9,497 bases of DNA, taken from Smithella sp. ME-1. GTDB lineage: Bacteria > Desulfobacterota > Syntrophia > Syntrophales > Smithellaceae. The notes beneath the pieces are model-generated. The model was given only the letters and a program-made list of their open reading frames with translations. It was not told the origin of the DNA and searched no databases. The translations under genes were made by a program, and so were the position numbers. The stretch lies in assembly GCA_000495415.1 (NCBI GenBank), contig AWGX01000805.1, positions 1 to 9,497 of the forward strand. The letters are read 5' to 3'. Shown here in pieces: positions 1 to 4,662 of this stretch (positions within the stretch are counted from its first letter, which is position 1; each line of letters opens with the position of its first letter).

Positions 1-138
1 ATAAAAAACCACCTCGCCGGAACTTGGCGTATATTTTTGGGTCTGCGCATTCCATGAGCCCGCCGATACCGTTGTAGATATAATTAGGATGAATAATGCA
101 AACAGGGATGCCGTCTTTACGAATCTGCCTTTTCTCAT
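1..138 (-). CDS. N-terminus of an unidentified secreted protein (partial)
   Basis: The first 46 codons read without a stop to the window edge; the rest of the gene lies outside. The start is well supported: an AGGAGG Shine-Dalgarno (146-151) sits 7 bases before the ATG. The product begins with a classical Sec signal peptide: basic n-region (MRKGRFVK), hydrophobic core (LFALFILII) and a probable signal peptidase I site after VSA, at about residue 26. The mature part visible (GSWNAQTQKYTPSSGEVVFY) is too short to assign a family. The protein is therefore exported to the periplasm or beyond. Its upstream region carries an unusual promoter with two perfect inverted repeats, suggesting specific regulation. 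No function can be given from this fragment. Confidence 0.8.
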   Translation of the reverse strand, partial: MRKGRFVKTASLFALFILIISTTVSAGSWNAQTQKYTPSSGEVVFY

Positions 139-183
139 GAGATTGTCCTCCTTTTTTCGATCGGTGCATCGGCACCTGCCGTC

Positions 184-204
184 ATGGATCATACGGTGAT
201 CCAT
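184..204. repeat. Perfect 8-bp inverted repeat at the predicted transcript start
   Basis: ATGGATCA, five spacer bases (TACGG), then TGATCCAT. It spans the predicted transcription start (about 202) of the minus-strand gene, so the mRNA could begin with a stable hairpin. Alternatively it is a second operator. A shorter 5-bp dyad (GGTGC/GCACC, 163-176) follows before the ribosome binding site. The arm and loop lengths match the 227-247 repeat, but the arm sequences differ. Confidence 0.5.
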
Positions 205-208
205 TTCT

Positions 209-214
209 ATTATA
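209..214 (-). promoter_or_regulatory. Perfect -10 box (TATAAT) of the secreted-protein gene
   Basis: On the minus strand TATAAT is read at 214-209, about 70 bases before the ATG at 138. The transcription start would fall near 202. No TTGACA-like hexamer lies 16-18 bases upstream. The expected -35 position is instead occupied by the inverted repeat at 227-247. This pattern suggests a regulator-controlled promoter, though no start site is proven. Confidence 0.5.
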
Positions 215-226
215 AACCGGAATTAT

Positions 227-247
227 GCGGCAAGACCGCCTTGCCGC
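227..247. repeat. Perfect 8-bp inverted repeat over the -35 region (operator candidate)
   Basis: GCGGCAAG, five spacer bases (ACCGC), then CTTGCCGC. The dyad is centred at 237, where the -35 box of the minus-strand promoter should be. No T-run follows on either strand, so it is not a terminator. The size and placement suit binding by a dimeric activator or repressor. The regulator is unknown. Confidence 0.55.
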
Positions 248-690
248 CCCTTCCGGCTCGAAAACCTGACTTGAAAGACGTAATCAAACAAGTATTCGCC
301 AGCCAAAGCTGTCATGAACAGGCTCATTTATAATTTTTTGTAACATAGCATGGATGGTAGAAAATTGACATACTCTCTTTCAGGAAGGCTTTCACTTTTT
401 CCTTAAGCTGTAAAATACACGGTTCAAGCCTGAAGATTTCAAACCGTATTCATTGATCAGGCCTGACCATCCCACTCACGCTTTGTATTTGACACAGGCA
501 TGAACGTTGATTGCGCGGAATGCTGGATGGGCCTGCATTGGATTCATTCATCCGAAGGTATGTATTTTTCACCCCGGACACCCCCCCTACACACCTGAAA
601 CACACATATGCCGGGGCATGGGTCCCATCTCCAGGGTACCGTGTCTGTGACTCACGCCCTGACAAAAAAATTTCCCCAGCTACCCCCGGG
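248..690. other. Non-coding stretch without a supported gene
   Basis: The short open frames here on either strand lack a Shine-Dalgarno at a sensible distance, overlap each other and encode low-complexity, protein-unlike sequences. A TTGACA at 365-370 has no matching -10 at normal spacing. Homopolymer C and A runs occur at about 583-590 and 663-669. I see no tRNA, CRISPR or terminator. It is probably the upstream region of the leftward gene plus decayed sequence. Confidence 0.5.
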
Positions 691-719
691 TTGTCCCATG
701 CACGATCTGCCTATATAAA
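691..719 (+). promoter_or_regulatory. Sigma-70-like promoter without an identifiable gene
   Basis: TTGTCC (691-696), 17 bases, then TATAAA (714-719). A Shine-Dalgarno-like GGGAGG follows at 761-766. The next in-frame possibility, TTG at 774, is immediately followed by TAA, and the first ATG (789) is too far away. The IS4 element begins at 792, so whatever this region once served is now cut off. Removing the element does not restore an obvious coding frame. Confidence 0.35.
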
Positions 720-791
720 ACTTCATCGCGAAAAATTTTAGAAAAATTTGAGGAAACACAGGGAGGTATTATCTTGTAACTTTTAATTATG

Positions 792-809
792 ACTCAACTT
801 TCGGGTTTA
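792..809 (+). repeat. Left inverted repeat of the IS4 element
   Basis: ACTCAACTTTCGGGTTTA, the exact reverse complement of 2307-2324. It contains the TAA stop codon of the transposase (807-809), so the gene runs right into the element end. Similarity continues imperfectly outward for about 7 more bases (TAATTATG against TATGATTA). Confidence 0.9.
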
Positions 810-2180
810 GATTTCACTCGTAATAATTTTGTTCTTTGACAGATTGACATACGCAAGAGCTGCCTCCATTATCATATCAAAGAAAGATTGTGCTGTTTTC
901 TCACAGTAAGAGCCCATTTTACGAATGCCTTCCACCGCAAGGGAAAGGATTCGATACAATGCCTCGATGAAGGATATGTCGTTGAGTTCATCACAACATG
1001 CGTAGAAGAGATCGCCAAAGGTTCGATCATCCGTTTCCATTCGACATTGATAAGCCAGGAACATATAGCGCATGAACACAATGGTCGTATGGGCGATCAG
1101 TGCATCGTAGTCCCTGCACTGAATCTCTTTTGCCAGTTTAAGATGTTGCTTGGCCATTTTAAAGAACACTTCGATATCCCACCGTTTACCGTAAATTCGA
1201 ACAACATCTTCGTCAAGAAGGTGGATATCGGTGGACAGCAATGCAAGCCAGTCTTTCTTGCGGCGGTCACGGACAAAAACCACCTTGGCCCTGCGTTCAT
1301 CTGTGAGCGTAACGATAACGCTGGTGAGAATCCGTGCACGGCCCCGACGCTTTTTTAGACATCGGTAGAGACTCATCAGGTCGCAGCGGCGATTCCCGTA
1401 ACCGTAGAGAACCTTGGGCGTTTTCTTTACCATGCAGATAACCGGCCTATATTGACTGACCGTGACAATGGTTTTCGGCATGGCGAACCAGCTGTCCATG
1501 AGAATGTAGCGAGCGTCGATACCTGCAGCGAGAGCCCTTTTCACCATGTCCGCAAGGTGCTCTGTACTCTTGATCGTGGCCTCTCTACGCCGCTCATAGG
1601 CGCAACAGCGCTTGTCAACGATCTTGGTGCCCTCGCAGAATCTCTTGGCGGCATCAGTCGATGAGAGAAGCGCAAAATCCAGGGGGAGGCAACTAACACC
1701 ATCGGACCAGCATAGGGTGAGCATACGAAAACCCCGAATGAAACGACCAGTGGTATGATCTTTCACACGGCTGAGCAACTCCACCATTTTGGATCGTGAC
1801 CGGTCATAGGTGCTGTCGTCAATGATCAGAACGGACTCCCTCTCGTCACCGGTGAGCCGATCGAAGAAACGATACAACCGGACGCCAATGGTCAGCAGAA
1901 CCCGACGCCAGTTCGATCGCGGCCCCTTGAGCACATCATAGGCCGCATCCTTGCCGAAGGGAAGATCCTCGTTGATGACGATGCCACGGAAGAAGTTCTT
2001 TCCCAGGAATGGCAAAGAAAAAATGGGCTTTATCAAAGAGCGAACGGTGTAACCGTGCCGCTTCCGCACGCCGCAGCGATGAAGCACGGTCGGTATATGG
2101 AAGTGGCTGAAAAACTCGTCAATCTTGTCAGAAACATGTACATCCGCTTGAGTTTTGGAGGCAATACTGATACGGTCCAT
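807..2180 (-). CDS. IS4-family DDE transposase
   Basis: This 457-aa protein cuts and joins the element ends using an RNase H-fold DDE catalytic core. Candidate catalytic residues are visible: D121 or D122 (LIIDDSTYD), D229 (YILMDSWF) and E337. E337 lies inside a perfect family signature Y330-x2-R333-x3-E337-x6-K344. Length is normal for the family and there is no frameshift or internal stop, so it should be functional. The chosen ATG gives the N-terminus MDRISIASK and follows a modest AAAGGG ribosome site about 5 bases upstream. An ATG 14 bases further up is in another frame. A good promoter lies at 2225-2253. The stop codon is within the left inverted repeat. Confidence 0.93.
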   Translation of the reverse strand: MDRISIASKTQADVHVSDKIDEFFSHFHIPTVLHRCGVRKRHGYTVRSLIKPIFSLPFLGKNFFRGIVINEDLPFGKDAAYDVLKGPRSNWRRVLLTIGVRLYRFFDRLTGDERESVLIIDDSTYDRSRSKMVELLSRVKDHTTGRFIRGFRMLTLCWSDGVSCLPLDFALLSSTDAAKRFCEGTKIVDKRCCAYERRREATIKSTEHLADMVKRALAAGIDARYILMDSWFAMPKTIVTVSQYRPVICMVKKTPKVLYGYGNRRCDLMSLYRCLKKRRGRARILTSVIVTLTDERRAKVVFVRDRRKKDWLALLSTDIHLLDEDVVRIYGKRWDIEVFFKMAKQHLKLAKEIQCRDYDALIAHTTIVFMRYMFLAYQCRMETDDRTFGDLFYACCDELNDISFIEALYRILSLAVEGIRKMGSYCEKTAQSFFDMIMEAALAYVNLSKNKIITSEI

Positions 2181-2224
2181 TTAAGCCCTTTCATTTTGAT
2201 ATTATTTTGTTTTTTCGCAAAAAA

Positions 2225-2253
2225 ACTATAAATCAAAAGACTGGGCTTTTCAA
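2225..2253 (-). promoter_or_regulatory. Sigma-70 promoter of the IS4 transposase
   Basis: On the minus strand TTGAAA (2253-2248), 17 bases, then TATAGT (2230-2225). The transcript would start near 2218, leaving a leader of roughly 38 bases before the ATG at 2180. It lies inside the element, so the transposase does not depend on host promoters. Confidence 0.65.
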
Positions 2254-2306
2254 GCTTTATTATTAATTATTTCAATATGTTATGCCTTATTAGACCTCAT
2301 ATTTTT

Positions 2307-2324
2307 TAAACCCGAAAGTTGAGT
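2307..2324 (-). repeat. Right inverted repeat of the IS4 element
   Basis: TAAACCCGAAAGTTGAGT, the exact reverse complement of 792-809. It lies upstream of the transposase promoter, as expected for the 5' end of the element. The element ends about 41 bases from the stop codon of the neighbouring XRE gene. Confidence 0.9.
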
Positions 2325-2365
2325 TATGATTATATCTTATGCCGATAGCATGGGGTAGAAGGGGT

Positions 2366-2701
2366 TCAATCCAGTACGATCTTGGCAATCTCTGTTATCT
2401 TCTTCACCTGCTTGGACCGTTTGTTTCTCAGTAGTTGCCACAATTCCAAGGATTCAAAGGGGCTCTCGGATAATGCTGCAATTTCTTGCCCGTCAAAATT
2501 AAATAATTCTGACATTCTTATTTTCAGGGCCTTCGATATTTTTTCGATGGATTCTAACGAGGGAGCTCGTTCGCCTCTTTCTATCCGGCTTATCGAGTCA
2601 ACACTGAGGTTCGTTTTTTCTGCCAAGCGTGCCTGGGTCATCCCTGCTTTGTTGCGTAGCTGGAAAAGATGCACACCAAATATTTTCTTGATCGTTGTCA
2701 T
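2366..2701 (-). CDS. Small XRE/Cro-type helix-turn-helix regulator
   Basis: This 111-aa protein is probably a cytoplasmic DNA-binding transcription factor. Residues about 7-66 form an HTH_3 (Cro/C1) domain, with the recognisable pattern MTQARLAEKTNLS...ISRIERGERAPSLESIEKISKAL and a following MSELF. The remaining ~45 residues are a short polar tail with no sensor or protease domain. I chose the ATG at 2701 because AGGTGG sits 5 bases upstream; the frame stays open 93 codons further, but that part is antisense to the caspase remnant and not protein-like. It is a single gene with no adjacent toxin reading frame, so an antitoxin role is unsupported. Its target is unknown; autoregulation through the dyad at 2752-2762 is possible. 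Confidence 0.85.
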   Translation of the reverse strand: MTTIKKIFGVHLFQLRNKAGMTQARLAEKTNLSVDSISRIERGERAPSLESIEKISKALKIRMSELFNFDGQEIAALSESPFESLELWQLLRNKRSKQVKKITEIAKIVLD

Positions 2702-2751
2702 GTTCCCACCTTTTAAGGGCAGGATATATGAAGAATAAACTGCATGGAAGG

Positions 2752-2762
2752 GACTGAAAGTC
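2752..2762. promoter_or_regulatory. Short dyad upstream of the XRE gene (operator candidate)
   Basis: GACT, three bases (GAA), AGTC, about 50 bases before the XRE start codon. XRE proteins often bind such dyads in their own promoters. At 4-bp arms it could be chance, and no second copy was noticed elsewhere. Confidence 0.25.
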
Positions 2763-2773
2763 ACTGATGAATA

Positions 2774-3091
2774 ATGATGTTGATGCTTGTTGACGCCTGC
2801 AAATCGGGCGCGGTCCTGATTGCCTTCAGGGGTTTTGAGGACAGAAAAGCCCTTTCCCAGCTTTCCCGCTCCACGGGGACGCATGTTGTCGCGGCATCCA
2901 CCAAAGGATTGAAAGGCAAGGCGGCGGGAGTCAGTGATACCGTTACCGTCCGCAAACTGATGGGATATATCGAAGAGCAACTCCCTGAAATCACCAAGAA
3001 ATACAAGCAGGAGGCGCAGTTTCCGGTGGTGGATTCCCCCGGCATGGATTTTCCGCTGGTGACCATGAGACAGAAAAAACCAAATCGTTGA
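2774..3091 (+). pseudogene. Decayed 3' fragment of a caspase-like (peptidase C14) gene
   Basis: The reading frame is a paralogue of the last ~113 residues of the intact caspase protein (residues 676-793 there). By hand alignment about 84 of 94 shared positions are identical. It begins just before the catalytic-Cys motif LVDACKSG, so the propeller, Ig-like and His-bearing parts are missing. An in-frame loss of 21 residues (equivalent to 718-738 of the intact protein, including the conserved GVFTYTLLE strand) is also seen, at junction 2905/2906. The matching place in the intact gene is flanked by AAG at both ends, which suits slippage or microhomology deletion. There is no Shine-Dalgarno before the ATGs. 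It cannot encode an active protease and is best read as a remnant of a second, formerly complete gene. Confidence 0.85.
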
Positions 3092-3151
3092 TGATGCCGA
3101 TCCTGGCAGGTCTTGACTTTGTGTTGTTCAGATGCGGCAACTATTTTCAGT

Positions 3152-3170
3152 CGGTTACATTTTGTAACCG
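3152..3170 (+). repeat. Perfect 8-bp hairpin after the caspase remnant
   Basis: CGGTTACA, TTT, TGTAACCG. It lies between the caspase remnant (plus) and the 3' end of the secreted-protein gene (minus). A T-rich tract follows only after a gap (TTTCAATGTCC, then TTTTTT), so it is at best a weak rho-independent terminator for the rightward direction. It could equally be a protein-binding dyad. Confidence 0.4.
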
Positions 3171-3204
3171 TTTCAATGTCCTCTTTTTTAATCTTTCTTT
3201 AAGC

Positions 3205-4488
3205 TTACTTACAATGGATCTGACGGAAAAAATCACGAGACCCGCCGCCGCCACCCTCAAAGCTGTTTCTGTAAAGCAATATACCAACGCCACCGCAATT
3301 TAAATCGTCATTAGTTGTAATTTCCATCAGTCGGAAGCAAGCTTTTTCTGGTGCCTCTACGCGTTTTCCTTCAACTGCTATATTTCCAATAATCGCATAT
3401 TCCTCTTGGCGGCCAGAAAAAACCACCGGGAAATCGTGGCTGTCCACACTCATAATTCCCTTCATCGTTACCCGCTCGTCTTGCCGTAGATAATGCCCAC
3501 GAATTCTGACCTCTACGATAGCCGGTCCATAAAAGTATTGGGTGCTAAAAGAGGTTTCTTTTTTGATCGCAATTGAGATGGAGTCATGAGGTATGGGACG
3601 AATAGGCGCGTCACGCTTCAACCCATGATAATAAGTGTTGCCATTTAATGTTACCTTAAAGTCAATTGCCTTGACTGCAGAGCATTCCCGATAAGTGCCA
3701 TAGCTACAAGAAACCTCACCCCTTGCCGGTATCTCCTGAGCTGAGCAAGAGGAAAGAATGCTTCTAAATGAATCGTGACCAGCCGAAAAATCTGCTCTTT
3801 GTGAGAGCTCGTTAATTTTTAGTGAAAAAGAGCTGTTATTTTTAATTGTAAGCTGTGCAGTACCGTCATCTTTATCCTTGAAAAAAATGGCGTAGTCAAG
3901 ATTTGTATCGATTGCCATATTGCTATCAAAGGCTTTTTGTGGTGCAACGGGCTTGCTGGAGGTGGAAGCGCCCTGGATGTCGTAAGAAGCAATGGCAGAT
4001 AATGGGTAGGTTTGAGAAGCTACAATTCTATTTTCAACTCGATGGAAAACACTAAAAACAATGGTTGCTATACCAGTTCTTGCCGGTAACGGACGCGTTA
4101 ATGGGTAATTTTTTCCTGCTCTAGCGGCCGGAAGCGGTATATCATTCCCTGAAAATAGTACGTTACCAGTTCCGTCATGCACTGCAGACTTTACAACATA
4201 AACATTGCTCTCAATGGACTGGCTGATTGTTAAATCTACAGCCCAGGCTCCGGGCGAGTTAGTTGAACTCTGCGACAGTTTAAAATTGGAAAATTGAAAC
4301 TCTACGGCGGATGGCTGAAGCCGCTTCAATGCCTTTGGATCTATCTTTAAATTCTTTATCTGTTCGAGAGTGCCTGCAATACTGCTACCCAGCGATCCAC
4401 ATACCCAGAAAGTAGTCATCACGATTAATATCAAATGGGCCTGAGGCTGTCTTCCTGTACTCAACAAAACACCAATCGTCACAAGCAT
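3205..4488 (-). CDS. Unrecognised exported protein, probably beta-sandwich rich
   Basis: A 427-aa protein I do not recognise. The N-terminus has a hydrophobic core (HLILIVMTTFWVCGSLGSS) ending in a plausible cleavage site near SIA-G (about residue 39), so it is likely exported. The mature part is rich in alternating beta-strand patterns. A middle segment with QLTIKNNSSFSLKI followed by IPARGEVSCSY resembles an Ig-like fold. Six cysteines in the mature part could form disulfides. The C-terminus has a Gly run (EGGGGGSRDFF). Start choice is not certain: ATG at 4488 follows AAAGGA at tight spacing, GTG at 4482 would have better spacing, and TTG at 4500 has no ribosome site. It is divergent from the caspase gene, sharing a 174-base intergenic region, which hints at a related role. 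Confidence 0.75.
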   Translation of the reverse strand: MLVTIGVLLSTGRQPQAHLILIVMTTFWVCGSLGSSIAGTLEQIKNLKIDPKALKRLQPSAVEFQFSNFKLSQSSTNSPGAWAVDLTISQSIESNVYVVKSAVHDGTGNVLFSGNDIPLPAARAGKNYPLTRPLPARTGIATIVFSVFHRVENRIVASQTYPLSAIASYDIQGASTSSKPVAPQKAFDSNMAIDTNLDYAIFFKDKDDGTAQLTIKNNSSFSLKINELSQRADFSAGHDSFRSILSSCSAQEIPARGEVSCSYGTYRECSAVKAIDFKVTLNGNTYYHGLKRDAPIRPIPHDSISIAIKKETSFSTQYFYGPAIVEVRIRGHYLRQDERVTMKGIMSVDSHDFPVVFSGRQEEYAIIGNIAVEGKRVEAPEKACFRLMEITTNDDLNCGGVGILLYRNSFEGGGGGSRDFFRQIHCK

Positions 4489-4533
4489 GCTTCCTTTCAA
4501 ACGATAACTCGTGACTGCATGGGGGAATATCCC

Positions 4534-4562
4534 TTGACTTGATAAAACTGCGCTCCTATACT
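4534..4562 (+). promoter_or_regulatory. Sigma-70 promoter of the caspase gene
   Basis: TTGACT (4534-4539), exactly 17 bases, TATACT (4557-4562), giving a start near 4569 and a leader of about 95 bases. The surrounding sequence (4517-4566: GCATG...AATAT...CCCTTGAC...CCTATACT) is repeated in front of the TPR gene at 7183-7229. The match extends beyond the two hexamers, so it looks like a shared ancestry or shared regulator site. Confidence 0.75.
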
Positions 4563-4662
4563 CCGAACCGTCAGAATCAATGTCTTATCTAAAAGTAAAA
4601 ATATCTCCGGATGACTGAAGGAATTAATAAAAAATCTTTCACTATGAACGGGAGTAAAGATA

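Larger units (their letters stand above)
792..2324 (-). mobile_element. Complete IS4-family insertion sequence
   Basis: A 1,533-bp unit bounded by identical 18-bp inverted repeats (792-809 and 2307-2324) and holding one full-length transposase gene with its own promoter, all on the minus strand. Size, single-gene layout and the transposase YREK signature fit the IS4 family. The possible target duplication is short: TATG on each side (788-791, 2325-2328), or TTATGA if the repeats are taken to start at CTC. That is shorter than the 7-13 bp common in the family, so the exact ends are uncertain by a few bases. The element appears intact and potentially mobile. It lies between the non-coding stretch on the left and the XRE gene on the right. 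Confidence 0.88.

Noticed and set aside
365..370. TTGACA as a promoter -35 box
   Set aside because: No acceptable -10 hexamer lies 15-19 bases downstream.
511..741. Small plus-strand frame in the left non-coding stretch, with an overlapping minus-strand frame at 450-665
   Set aside because: No Shine-Dalgarno, unusual composition, no family resemblance, and the two frames overlap on opposite strands.
888..1358. Long plus-strand frame (156 codons) inside the IS4 element
   Set aside because: It is antisense to the transposase, whose family residues are clear on the minus strand; no ribosome site and no recognisable domain.
2366..2701. XRE protein as the antitoxin of a toxin-antitoxin pair
   Set aside because: No small toxin-like frame is adjacent on the same strand; the downstream side is the IS element and the upstream side the caspase remnant.
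2702..2980. 93-codon N-terminal extension of the XRE gene
   Set aside because: The ATG at 2701 has a good ribosome site and begins just before the HTH domain; the extension is antisense to the caspase remnant and not protein-like.
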